Of a DNA stretch of 64,000 nucleotides, positions 15,742-26,861 are shown one piece after another. The notes beneath the pieces were generated by a model. The model worked only from the letters and a program-made list of their open reading frames with translations. It had not been told where the DNA came from and did not search any database. This DNA comes from Plantago major. Its lineage: Eukaryota; Streptophyta; Magnoliopsida; Lamiales; Plantaginaceae. The stretch spans positions 82,666-146,665 of the forward strand of contig JAIFAC010000202.1 in NCBI GenBank assembly GCA_026545765.1. The letters are read 5' to 3'. Within the stretch, counting starts at the first letter, position 1. Each line of letters starts with the position of its first letter. The position numbers and the translations under genes are program-made.

Positions 15742-18700
15742 GTGATAGCTTTCTTGATCAATCAAAATGAGCAACCAAGCCAATCAACGGGCAACATGAG
15801 TAAGCCAAGGGGGGCGAAATTAGTTGGCGAAAACAACCCACAACAACATGGGACAACAAGCACTCAACCATTACGACAAATTGTGTTCCCATCAATGGTG
15901 GTGCCTGTTGATCAGCTTAGCATTGCACCAAGTGAAACTTCCATTACACCAGACATGGAGCTCACGCTTTCCTGTGGTGTCTCAACAACACAAGAAGAAA
16001 AATGCGGTATAACTACTGACTTTTTTCATTATACAATACTCTTCTATTTTTATAAAGTATTATGCTTCTTGGTTGCGAAAATAGAGTGTCATACATTGGA
16101 TTTTAAGAATATCGTCGTCGAATTTATGGAAGAATGTCACATTCAACGGGCAACCATTAAGCGAATTTCACAAAAAGTATCATGTGACAACTTTATGAAA
16201 TAACGCCATGTTCAACTAATGGATAACTAATTTTAAGCAGATTTTGCAAAAAAAGTTGTGCCCCGACAACTTGTGCAAGAGTGACGTATGTAAAAGACAA
16301 TGATAAGTAGATTTTGCAAATGGTATGGTGCGCAACTTTAGGACATAATGATGTACTCGACAAATCAAACTAGTAGATTTCTCAAAAAAAAAAAAAAAGG
16401 TGCCAATGGCATTGCGCAAATCTGGTACAACACCATGACGGCCGAGAATCGATCGAGCTCAGCAATTTCGACCTCCGCCCGTTGACCCGGTAGCTCAACC
16501 CCGGTTGCAACAACCTGATCCAGGAGATTTAGCACAAGGTCGAGAGCACATTATCTGCCTTGAAGAACGCATCTAGCATCCCCCTCGGAAGCGGGTTTGA
16601 GGCTTTGGGTCATTTGAATGACCAATAAGATCCTCAAACCCGAAATCAATGTTAGCCTGGAATACAAGGGGGCTAAACAAAGTAGCCAAGCATCGTGAGG
16701 TTAGCTCCCGCCTCAACATGCTTAATGTGAATATTGCTGCTTTGCTGGAGACTAGAGTTAAGGAAAAGAATAGTGTTAAAATCAGGAAACGTTTTGGCAG
16801 TAAATGGTGTTATCTGGATAACTATGATAAGCATGAGAATGGACGCATATGGATCTTATGGAATGATCAGAGGGTCAATGTTCGTGTCCAGAGTATGTTT
16901 GATCAGTATATACATTCTGGCGTCTATGATTTGGTGGAGTCTCTCATCCATTGGACTACCTTTGTCTATGCGCATAACACTTTAGATCGTCAGAGAGAGC
17001 TGTGGAATGATATTTTTCAGATTGGTGGATCGTGTTTGTGGAAATCACGTGATGGCATCTAAGTTTTCTGATTTGGAAGAAATGATGGTAGTTGCTAACT
17101 TAGCTGAGAAAGAGACGGAGGGCGATTATTTCACGTGGTTGAATAAACAAGACCAGTGTATTATCTATTCAAGAATTGATAGGGCTTTGTGTAACCCGGA
17201 ATGGTTTCTTAAATTCCCTACCCTCAAGATTCATATCCTGGACGCGGGCGTTTCTGATCATTCGCCTTTGCATGTTGAAGCCGATTCTACAGCTCCTTGC
17301 ACCTACCCTAAGCACTTGATTTATGGTATTTGACTTATCATGCGGATTTCTTAGGCACGGTTAGTGCAACTTGGAACCAGGACATATGCGGCCAACCTAT
17401 GTATATCGTTTGGAGGAAACTACATATTTTGCAAGGTCGTCTCAAGCCTCTCATTCGACAGCATCTTGGCATTCCGCAGAAATTAGAAGCTGCCCGAGCA
17501 GACCTACAGCGTGCCCAGCAGGATCTAATATAGGATCGTTTTAATGTCCAGCTCATCCAACATGTTAAAGATTGTACATACAGTGTTATCAAATGGAACA
17601 ACATAGTGAGATGATTATGGCGCAAAAAGCAAAAATTAACTGGCTCTGTACAGGTGATGGTAACAATGCGTTTTTCCATGCCACGGTGAAAGAAAAGAAT
17701 CGAAAGGTGGGTATTTCGAAGCTTACGCTACAGTCGAATTTTAACTTCGCCCGGGAACTAGAGAGTGAGATTTTGAGCTTTTATCTTGATTTGGTGAACG
17801 CGGCACCCCACTTGCCCGGCGTGAATATCGAGGCTCTTAGATCAGGTCGCCAGCTTTGTCGAGCGGAGTGCTTGGCGTTGGTGGCGCCAGTTACTGAAAA
17901 AGAAATATGGGAAGCGCTTAGAGATATAGGTGATAATAAAGCACCGGGAATTGATGGATATAATGCAAATTTTTTCAAAGCCGCATGGAGCATAGTCAAG
18001 GTTGATGTGGTTCCGGCAATTATGGATTTTTCCTTTCGAGGCGATCTCTATCACGTGAAAATTGCACCTTGGTTACGCTAATTCCCAAATCAGCTGGCGC
18101 TTGTACGATGAAAGATATGAGGCCGATTTCCTGCTGTATTACAGTGTACAAGATTATCTCAAAAATCTTAACAAAACGGCTAAGTAGAGTGATCAATTCA
18201 ATCGTCGATGAAAGTCAATCTGCATTCTTACCTGGAAGGGTTATCCATGATAATATTTTACTGGCAAGTGAATTAGTCAAAGTGCGATAGAAAAGGCATC
18301 TCTCCACGATGTATGATACGGATGGACCTGCAAAAAGCCTTCGATACAGTTGAATGGGTGGCGCTTCAAACAATTATGGAAGAGATGGGTTTCCCAGCAC
18401 AGTTTGTTTTCTGGATCATGCGGTGTGTGACATCTGTTTCATACCGCTATGCCATTAATGGAGTTCCTTCCAAATTGTTACAAGCAAAACGTGGCCTATG
18501 ACAAGGTGATCCTGTGTCTCCGCTACTATTTGTCATCATGATGGAGTATTTGCATAGAGTTCTGGGACTACTGAAGCGAAACCTGGATTTCAACTACCAT
18601 GCACGATGTGAATCTTTGGGAATTACTAATCTTTGTTTTGCCATGATCTTCTCCTTTTTTGTTCGAGGCGATGTGCGCTCCGTAGAACTCCTTATGGAGT

Positions 18701-20690
18701 AATTCCAAATTTTCTCTCGATCCACGGGACTCACGGCTAATCCCAGAAAGTGTCAGGTATTTTTTGGAGGCATCGAAAACCATGTGAAGGCGCAGATACT
18801 CCAGCTGACCAGATTTGCAGCGGGCACTTTGCCTATAAAGTATCTTGGCGTACCCTTAGCTACCCGCAAGCTAACTGTGTGAAACTGCCAACCACTGGTT
18901 GATCGAATCACTGACAGAATTCGCCATTGGACCTCCAAGTTGCTTAGCTATGCGGGTAAGTTTCAACTCATTCATAGTGTCCTACATGCCATGTCGAGTT
19001 ACTGGCTACAGGTTTTCCCTATGCCAACCACTATTTTGAAGCATATTGAAGCTATCTGTCGATCTTTTCTTTGGAGTGGTACTGATGAAATTACCAGGAA
19101 ATCTCCCATTGCTTGGGCGAAACTTTGTGATGGAAAAATGCGGGTGGTCTTAACCTGACTTCGCTCGTCGATTGGAATAAATGCACAATTGCCAAGTTAC
19201 TATGGAATGTGTGTGTTAAGGCAGATAAGCTATGGGTAAAGTAGATCCACTGCTACTATATAAAGCATCGTGAGGTGATCCAGGTACGCCTAACTAAGAA
19301 TTGCTCTTGGATTATTAAAGCACTGATAAAGGCTCGATCATTGGTGCAAGATACTACTTTTTGAAGCTTACTGCTTGAACTCGAGGCATTTTCCCACCGG
19401 CTTTATCTGAGAGAGATAAGAGGTGAAAAACAAGAGGTGAAGTGGAAGAAATTTTGGTTTGGTAACAAAGTAGCGACGTGCCCTTTTACATTCTTGGATG
19501 GCGTTGAATGATCGACTGCAACAAAGGATAGAGTGAGGCGTTGGAACCCAAATCTAGACCCGACATGCTTGTTTTGCATGCGATGAGACTCGACAACATC
19601 TCTTTTTGATTGCCCTCGGCCGCATTTGGCATCGTGTGATGTCTTTGGATGAAAATTTTCGATCCCCGAATTTGGAATGCGGAGCTAGACTTGATGAGTT
19701 GCAGATTTGGAGGAAAAGGCTGGAAATCAAAGCTACTAAAAAGTGCTTTTGCTGAAACAATCTATGCCATTTGGATCGAGCGAAATGCAGTATGTTTCCA
19801 GCAAAGACCTGCGGACCAGCATCTTGAAGACAAAATCATTGACATATTGAAAAATAGAGCATGGGTTGATCCTCGTTTGCGAGCCCATTGTGCCAAGTTG
19901 ATGATAACACCATGATAGACTAGCAACTTAATTTATTAGATTCTACTAGTAATTTTGATTCTTTTGGTTATCTTATTGTGCCTGGATCCTTGGATCGGCT
20001 TGCACTTATTGGTTGGAAGGAAATAAAGTTTAATTTCAATTCCAAAAAAATAACATACGACAACTTCAAGAAATAACATTATGTATTCAGTTGGCAACCG
20101 CTAATTAATGCCTTGTCTAGCTAATTAAACTAGTTGATAAGTTAGCTTGTAGCTGATAAGTGAATAAAATTGTGCATTTTGTGTTCATGGATGAATTATA
20201 ATTTCGTGTTAAAATAAGTGTACGTTCTATTAATTTTACTATTTTTGCAGATAGTGGAAATGAATCGGGGAAGAGAGGAAAACCACCACTCTGGAACCCT
20301 AAATTTCAGAAGAAGAAAAGATCAAAACTATCACAATATACACCATCACCTTCACCAATCGAAAATCTCATCACCGAGCTCCATGAGGCCTCCAGATTCA
20401 AAAGACTGCAGGGCGGGTTTGTAGATTCAGAAGCTGGTGACTCAGTTGATAGCTACGGGGAACCAAAATATGATGAGCTCTTCATATATGAGAAGTGTAA
20501 CCTCGTTTCTCCCAATGAGATCGGAATGGGAGCTATGCTCTATACCCCAACAGTTTCCCTACAAATTAGCAATGGCTGTGAGCATGAGACAAAGCCAGGG
20601 ATCTATGCCGGAGGTGTTTTGGCTGACTGCGATTGTGCTTCCTCCTGTCTGCTGTTTGATGTGCCCATACAGTGTACAGGTTCCATCTGA
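15742..20690 (+). CDS. Unrecognised host gene, two 3' exons (partial)
   Basis: Two open stretches fit together as exons. The first (15742-16006; its own start is uncertain) encodes a polar, Q/S/T-rich segment with MSKPRGAKLVGENN and DMELTLSCGVSTTQEEKC, ending at a GTATAA donor. The second (20251-20690) follows a TTTTTGCAG acceptor and runs about 146 codons without a stop. It contains GKRGKPPLWNPKFQKKKRSK (basic, possibly nuclear-targeting), IENLITELHEASRFKRLQGG, YDELFIYEKCNLVSPNEIG and a Cys-rich end (LADCDCASSCLLFDV). Splicing 16006 to 20251 joins a split codon in phase. The intron of about 4.24 kb holds a LINE. I do not recognise the family; a nuclear or regulatory protein is only a guess. 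The start and upstream exons are not found, so it may be a live gene or a relic. Confidence 0.5.
16155..16398. repeat. Degenerate tandem repeat (units about 70-80 bp), left part
   Basis: At least three diverged units share an order of motifs: a CAAC/AATGG part, a TAAG(C)AGATTTTGCAAA part, and a CGACAACTT...GAAATAAC part. The last unit is cut at its A-rich tract by the LINE, and its remainder lies at 20044-20110. Confidence 0.55.
16649..17333 (+). pseudogene. LINE endonuclease domain
   Basis: Apurinic-endonuclease-like domain that nicks the target in LINE retrotransposition. Readable in two frames (16649-17062, then 17007-17333), implying one shift near 17040. WNTRGLN, ALLETRVKE and SDHSPLH blocks are visible. 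Confidence 0.85.
17900..18720 (+). pseudogene. LINE reverse transcriptase domain
   Basis: Blocks 0 to 5 of non-LTR RT can be followed, but the catalytic pair in block 5 is lost through near-compensating single-base changes. A frame change lies near 18070 and stops near 18290 and 18500. It is inactive. Confidence 0.88.
20044..20110. repeat. Degenerate tandem repeat, right part (continues 16155-16398)
   Basis: ATACGACAACTTCAAGAAAT followed by AACATTATG and TTGGCAACCGCTAATT match the phase of the units left of the LINE. The LINE therefore inserted inside one repeat unit at its A-rich tract. Confidence 0.5.
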
Positions 20691-21639
20691 TGATAACTAA
20701 GATTACCCTGTGTTATGCGCAGACTTTTGCTGTGCTAGCTTGTTGGTGGTTTCTTTTTTTTCTTTTAAGGAACATGAGAACTTGAAGGTTTTGTTTTGTG
20801 ATTTCTGATTGTGAACTGATATGCAATATCTTAAGTTACTATGTTTATCATAGACTAAGTTTCTTTGGATTAATTATCAATTCTCATGATTGAATATGCT
20901 TTTGGTTTGACGAATTTTTCCTCCCACATTTTGGCCTAATTTGTAGTATGATGATCAGCAAATTAACTTATGATAGAACATATACACAAGAATATTTATC
21001 TGACAAGTTTTGGAAAAAGCATACATGTTAGCTAGAGTATGTGAAGTGTTAACATTACTATTTGAATAACTGAACATGACAATTGTTATTAATAATTGGT
21101 ACATCACTTGGGATTTTTTTAATTTTTTTATTTTTGATTTCAAGTCATTCACATTGACATTTAGGTTTTTGCATTAATAGAAGGTGATATATATCAAGAA
21201 ATATGTTGTATTCTCAATTGTTTTTGCAAATGTGGAAAAATATCTCGAACACAATCCTAGAATAATAGCATTATTCGAATTTATCATAGAATAATTACTT
21301 CGAATTTTATCTACTTTTCATACTTAAATACACATGAGGTGAATGTTGATCTTGAGAGGAGAGGATTTTGGGCTCTTACTCTCTTGCTTTTCAACTTGTG
21401 GTTTGTTGAAATGAATGAGGTGCTATTTATACTTGTCGAGAAAATCATTTCTATATTTGAGAAGTAAAGGATGCATTGCAATTGGTTCATTCATATATTC
21501 CCTCCATCCCGGATTCAATTACCCGCGGACCCGGACACAAGTTTTAAAGAAATTGAATAAAGTAGGAGAGATGATAATCCATCCATCCATCCATATATTA
21601 TATGTAAAGCACAAGGTCTAAACCACACCATATTAATTC
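20691..21639. other. 3' flank of the unrecognised gene, AT-rich
   Basis: Plausible 3' untranslated and intergenic DNA. No domain or structured repeat is seen apart from a short CCAT run near 21580. Confidence 0.35.
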
Positions 21640-21860
21640 AGTTCTACGTGGAATTTTATGGAATTAGTTGTATTTTAGCCAGTATATATTTCATTGATAT
21701 TTTTGATATGTTGACTACATATATAGTTTTTATTCAATCTCATATAACTTTATCTACAAAAATTCGAAAAATATTTTAAACATATATTTGAATTCGTCGT
21801 GACAAGACGAATCCATAGACACCAATCTTGAATAGTATTAATTACATAAATAGTTTTATT
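21640..21860. repeat. Diverged direct repeat, copy 1 of 3
   Basis: Shared order: GTGGAATTTTRTGG, CAGTATAT..TTTC, a TTTTTATT..ATCTCATATAA part, CTACAAAAATTCGAAAAATA, TTTTAAACATATA and TCGTCGTGACAAGACGAAT. Other copies are at about 21945-22210 and 22735-22930. The family is unknown; it resembles part of a dispersed repeat. Confidence 0.6.
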
Positions 21861-21944
21861 CATTATAATAAAATATAAATTTATTAAATAAGATAAAATG
21901 AAATGATCAAAATTTAAAAATATAGTATTTATTAAATTAATTCA

Positions 21945-22210
21945 ATCATATGTGGAATTTTGTGGTATTAGTTGCATTTTAAACCAGTATATCTTTCGTT
22001 GTTTATTTTTTGTATGTTCGCTGCGTATATAGTTTTTATTAAATGTCATATAAATTTATCTACAAAATTCCGAAAAAATATTTTAAACATATACTTGAAT
22101 TCACCGTGACAAGACGAATCTATAGACACCAATCTAGATTATAATTATTAATTAATTAAATTATTTTATTCACTAAAATAAAAATATAAATTTATTAAAT
22201 AAGTTAATAT
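21945..22210. repeat. Diverged direct repeat, copy 2 of 3
   Basis: Same motif order as copy 1, including GTGACAAGACGAATCTATAG. It is followed by an AT-rich tail similar to that after copy 1. Confidence 0.6.
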
Positions 22211-22274
22211 AAAGCTGATGGGCTAAGTCCCATCAGATTCATTCAAATTCCAGCCATCCTACGTGAAATTTTGT

Positions 22275-22640
22275 TATGGTTGAGCATAGGCCGAATAGGG
22301 GAACGTATTAGTGTTGTTGCTAGGGATCATGAGGGCAATGTTATTGCTTGGTGACAAAATTAGGTTGTTGAAAATGCGGAAGGTTGGCCAGCCAAATTTG
22401 AAACTAAATTTGTTCAAGATTTTGAGTGGCAACATGTAGTAATTGAAAGTGATTGTTCCTTGTGATTAAATATCTTAAAGCGACAAATTTTAGCTTTACC
22501 CCTTTGTTTCACTTTTCAAAGAAATTTAGGTATTTGATCGTGAATTAAGTTTTGCTAACTGGTTAAACGTGAAGCTAACGTTTTAGCACATAAATTATCA
22601 GTTGGATTTTCTTATGATGATGTTGATTTGGTAGATTTGT
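22275..22640 (+). pseudogene. RNase H-like (RVT_3 type) relic
   Basis: Readable as RISVVARDHEGNVIAW, then AEGWPAKFETKFVQDFEWQHV, VIESDC and KREANVLAHKLS. This is the typical layout of the plant RNase H-like domain found at the end of some LINEs and in stand-alone host relics, with D, E, D and a late D/H region. Several in-frame stops (near 22352, 22361 and 22463) show it is dead. Confidence 0.7.
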
Positions 22641-22644
22641 ATTA

Positions 22645-22755
22645 TCAACACCAAGGGGAGCACATACCACCCAGGGGTTACCTCGATTAATTTATTTTGT
22701 CCTCCCATTTCTATTTATTATTAAACGTAAACTATATTGTGGCATCGTCACGGGA
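22645..22755. repeat. Direct repeat shared with 25285-25380
   Basis: GAGCACATACCACCCAGGGG, TTAATTTATTTTGTC and TAAACTATATTGTGGCATCG recur at about 24963-25000 and 25300-25375 in the same orientation. This probably marks the 3' tail of the RNase H-bearing repeat in a second truncated copy. Confidence 0.5.
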
Positions 22756-22930
22756 ATTTTGTGGAGTTAGTTTCATTTGCAGCCAATATATCTTTCACTA
22801 TTTTTTTTTTTGTATATTGGCTACATATATATATTTATTAAATCTCATATAAATTTATCTATAAAAATTCGAAAAATATTTTAAACATATATTTAAATTC
22901 GTCGTGCCAAGACGAATTCATCTAAATCTT
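22735..22930. repeat. Diverged direct repeat, copy 3 of 3
   Basis: Contains AAAATTCGAAAAATATTTTA and TTCGTCGTGCCAAGACGAAT, matching copies at 21640 and 21945. Copies 2 and 3 flank the RNase H-like relic, as the ends of one composite repeat would. Confidence 0.55.
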
Positions 22931-24109
22931 TTAGACTTTATCACTCACATGTTTTCATAAAGTCGGCTAACAACAATACTATCTACTATAATGGTGCACT
23001 TAAATACAATTCTACGCATATTATTCTCGAGTTGTTATTTTTTTTATTTAATATGGATCAAGATAAATTTGATGCTTCTTTTTTTTTACAACAGGCTCCA
23101 TCATATGAGGTTGGAGTGGTTGCACAATATTATTTGGGACATATTTGACTTGGATACGGGAGGAATACCCTTTATTTGTGATTCTTAAATGGCAGAGGTT
23201 GATCACGAGAAAATCTGAGTCAAAGTTTACCTTTGCAGTGGGATAAGTAAGAGTAACCTTGAGCACGTGTTCGTTCTTCACCATCACATAGATTAGCCAA
23301 TTAATTGTTATCATTGACGAAATGTGACTAAAGTACCTTGTGAATTAGTAGTAGTATAATACATGTGAGTTAGTTGATGATGTATATGAGCTTTAATTAT
23401 AATTTAAATCTTTATAGAGATCTCTCACTATTAAAAAGAAAATATGGCAGCACTATATACTACTACATTATTCCATAAGGATTTTTTTATATATTAAAAA
23501 AGAAGGAAAATTAAAAATCATTACTTGATTAATCAACCGTACAATTAGCTAGGAACTCTGATTCAACCCTTGGCGAAGCAATTTATAAAGTTTAATTGGC
23601 ACAAGTCTACTAAAATATTTTTTACAATCAAATGTTTACGATCTAAAATGTAAATTTTGAATACTAATAAACATAACAACAATTATCCATTTGCAATATT
23701 AAACCAACATATATACAAATCATTTACTCATTTTATTTCCATCTTGAGCATTGATTATACATTAGTATTAATAAAGAAAATTAGGTTTGCATTATTTTTT
23801 ATGATTTTTTTAACGTTTCAATTGGTGTTTCTCCAAATGAGGAGGATAGTCCAAGCATAAGAGAAGTAGAAAAAAATACTAAATAATATGCGGCTTATTC
23901 AAGTCATAGTTATCAAGAGAATAAGTTTGAGTGTATATCTCCTACAAAATTAAAACATTTCAATATAATAGATAGATGTTGATGAAGTGGATTATATACT
24001 CTAAGTACAATACTAAGCTAATCCAAGTTTACAAGAATATAACTCATACATTATTATATAATTTAACATGAGCGAACGTTTAAAGTTGTGTTAATTTGTA
24101 TTCTATGGG
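22931..24109. other. AT-rich, no gene seen
   Basis: Only short frames without recognisable domains. Confidence 0.35.
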
Positions 24110-24555
24110 TGAACTTTGATTTAAGGAATTTGCACTTTGCATTTTGAAATAGTGTATCAGTGTGAAATGTCACCAATACAATTTACCATGACAATTCAAA
24201 TGGTTGGTAAATGTTCAAAATATGACTCTTTAAAGTGCCACCTATTGATGGGAAGTAACACTTTCAAGTGTAATGATATTGAGATGCGGTGACATTTATA
24301 AATGAAATGAATACTATCTACTCTCAATGGTAACTAATAACTATTACAGTAACACTTGAAAGTATTGGTTGAAATAGCTAATGTGGCATTGAATAAGACG
24401 TTATTGTACAGTATATATATTAATGACATTATAGAATTAACCACCCCACTTGAAGTGACACTTCATAGAAAATGTCATTGAAGTTGAATTTCACCCAAAA
24501 TAACAATTAATAACACTTTCGATGGTCTTTAAATCCCACGTTTATTGTAGTGCGT
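24110..24555. mobile_element. Possible CACTA-type transposon end
   Basis: The right edge reads GTTTATTGTAGTG, the reverse complement of a CACTACAATAAAC terminus typical of plant CACTA ends. Upstream there are many short motifs of the type AGTGACACTT / AAGTGTTAC in both orientations, like CACTA subterminal repeats. No left terminus or transposase was found, so the call is tentative. Confidence 0.35.
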
Positions 24556-25951
24556 GTACCATCAAATCTTAGTTAGAAAAATTCTTTGACAATAGAATAT
24601 TAAATTTAACACCATATTTTGCACCTATTATATATTTCAGCGCATACATTTTTCTATATATGTTTAAGTTATGACAATTAACAAGAGTCATAAACACTAT
24701 ACACTGATTTTACTTTCAAACGGGTTGGGTTCTATACAACCTGAATTCAAAACCCTTTGAAATAATGATGTTTATGTCCGGACCGGGCGTATACTCGAAC
24801 CCTTTACAAACCTTTGTGACAATACCCGAACTGCAAAATTTTATGGTTAAGTTAGTAAAAAGTTCGGGAGGGGGGGGAATATGTTGGGGGTGGTTGCCTA
24901 AAAAACCATCGTAATAATTGAAATTATATTTGTAGAATAATTTTTTTTTGTGTTTGGTGGGAGGAGCACCTACCACTGCAGGGGTTGTTGGGAACCAACC
25001 CTGTTAACTACGTTATATACTTTTGTATTTTATTTTGGTTCAGATTGGAGTATAAGTTATTAATTAACGTGTTAGGTACGTGTAGAGGACCCGGTATAAT
25101 ATACTACCATATGTTGTCAACCCGTCGGGTCCTGAACGGGTTCGGGTTGAGTACTACCCTTTCAAATCATATACGTCATGATGAGTCGTATTTTAAATTT
25201 TCTATAGTTACTATAAACAAATACATAGTGCTATTGTATCGGATGAAGGACTACACACATACACCACGGCTAACGTTGTTTGTAAGGAATTTTGATTATC
25301 TTAATTTCTTGACTAATTTATTTTATCATCACATTTCTAATTATTATTAAAAGTAAACTATACCGTGGCATCGGTTAGTACTAGTTAATAAAGTATAAAA
25401 TATATTGAATAAAGTAGGTAAGATAGTAAATAATGTAATAGAGAGATATTCCATTAAAGGGATGATAAATTGAAGGGACGTCCCAAAATGAAATGGGGGA
25501 AGTTGACTTTGGGACGGACAGAGTATGATTTACATTTCTTGATTTATTTTCATATTGGACATGCGACATATAATTTAAGTTAAATTTATATATTAGAAAA
25601 TAATCTCTATCAATTTTATTTTAGAATTTAATTTAATAAAATTCCAAAAATCGCTAGAACAATTGTATTTTGCCCATTATATATAGTATTTTTTTTAATG
25701 TCTCATTTAAGTATACAAATTTTATCCGTCTACACGTTCTTTAGATAACTAATCAAGAAAACAACCTATATCCTCAAGAAAATCAATTATGTTATTAATA
25801 AAAAATATATATTATTATTGTAATGGGTTTGTTTAATTGTAATATAACTTAGAATATATACAGTTTAATTAATAATATCGATGATTTTCTTGTCAACGTA
25901 AATCCGTCTCTAGATAATTTATCTAGAGACCGGCTGTGAGGAGACTTACTC

Positions 25952-25952
<1 letters not shown>
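24556..25952. other. Non-coding, with a second copy of the 22.65-kb repeat
   Basis: A GGTTGGGTTCTAT...GGACCGGGC patch (24720-24800) and a CGGGTCCTGAACGGGTTCGG patch (about 25120-25150) look like repeat DNA. 25285-25380 repeats 22645-22755. No gene is recognised. Confidence 0.4.

Positions 25953-26017
<65 letters not shown>
25953..26017. repeat. (TAA)n microsatellite
   Basis: About 65 bp of perfect TAA trinucleotide repeat. Confidence 0.98.
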
Positions 26018-26120
26018 TGCTCAATATACTGTTGTACTATACATACTTATTGCAGTCGGTTTTCCATCTTGTCATTATTGTCGTCCCACTCAAAACTTTC
26101 CTTTCCATTTTTTGAAAATT

Positions 26121-26353
26121 GAACTCTATGCCCCCACTTAACTGATAACCTCACAGTATAATCTTATTTACAACTTTACCTCCACCGTCTTTTTTATTCA
26201 TTCTTTCTTTCTTTCTTCATTAAAATAATACTCAATTTTCCAATTTATCAATCTACTATCATTTTTTATTCATTTCGCCTTTTTATTAACCAAAAGATAA
26301 ATGGAAAACATGAGGCAAGACGAGCAGGAAGTAACTTATGATTTATTATGAGA
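26121..26353. repeat. Tandem duplication, copy 1
   Basis: ACTCTATGCCCCCACTTAAC through ACTTATGATTTATTATGAGA recurs at 26372-26853. This copy lacks the MITE carried by copy 2 and so shows the empty site. Confidence 0.75.
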
Positions 26354-26371
26354 ATTAAACTCTATCAAATT

Positions 26372-26853
26372 AAACTCTTATGCCCCCCACTTAACTAATT
26401 AATAACCTCACAATATAATCATATTTACAACTTTACTTCCACTGTCTCTTTTTTATTCATCCATTCTTTCTTTCTTCATTGAAATACTCCCTCAATTTCA
26501 GAGAAAGTGTTAAAATTTTCCGTTTCCGGCGTTTCACCAAAAGTGTTACAATTTCCATTTATGGAAATTAGTTAAATAATAAAACTCCATACATTTCACT
26601 TTTATTACAATATGCCACTCAGTTAATCTCTAATAATCAGGGGGACCACTTGTATTTTCTACTTTTTCTTCAAATTGGTGTAAATCCAAATTGTAACACT
26701 TTCTCTGAAATGGAGGGAGTAATATTTAATTTTTCAATTTATCAATCTGCTATCAATTTTTATTCATTTTGCCTTTTTATTGACCAAAAGATAAATGGAA
26801 AACATGAGACGGGTCGAGACCGAGGAAGTAACTTATGATTTATTATGAGAAAA
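26372..26853. repeat. Tandem duplication, copy 2 (with MITE)
   Basis: Same sequence as copy 1, including the TTACCTCCACCGTC-like and AAAAGATAAATGGAAAACAT parts, but interrupted by a 233-bp Stowaway element at a TA dinucleotide. Confidence 0.75.
26487..26719. mobile_element. Stowaway-type MITE (Tc1/mariner)
   Basis: Perfect-type inverted ends CTCCCTCAATTTCAGAGAAA and its near reverse complement (TTTCTCTGAAATGGAGGGAG), flanked by TA on each side. These are the Stowaway hallmarks. There is no coding capacity; mobilisation would depend on a mariner transposase elsewhere. Comparison with copy 1 of the duplication confirms the boundaries. Confidence 0.92.
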
Positions 26854-26861
26854 ATAAGAAG

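Larger units (their letters stand above)
16399..20050 (+). mobile_element. L1-like LINE, nearly full ORF2 but decayed
   Basis: ORF2 begins near 16649 with the endonuclease block LAWNTRGLNKVAKHREV, and SDHSPLHVEAD near 17260 holds the endonuclease SDH signature. RT blocks follow: APGIDGYNANFFKAAW (17940), LIPKSAGACTMKDMRPISC (18075), QSAFLPGRVIHDN (18220), MDLQKAFDTVEW (18325) and GDPVSPLLFVIMMEYL (18508). The thumb and carboxy part include GKFQLIHSVLHAMSSYWLQV, and the zinc-finger-like end lies near 19440-19590. The FADD catalytic box reads FAMI (about 18636), so the enzyme is dead. There are several frame changes and an in-frame TGA near 18500. ORF1 is missing. The 3' end carries an A tract (20044-20050). 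Confidence 0.9.

Noticed and set aside
16007-16203. Extension of the 15742 ORF to 153 codons
   Set aside because: Past the GT donor at 16007 the composition turns AT-rich and F/Y-rich; the reading in phase with 20251 is more convincing.
22275-22640. Functional RNase H gene
   Set aside because: Several in-frame stops and no start or gene context.
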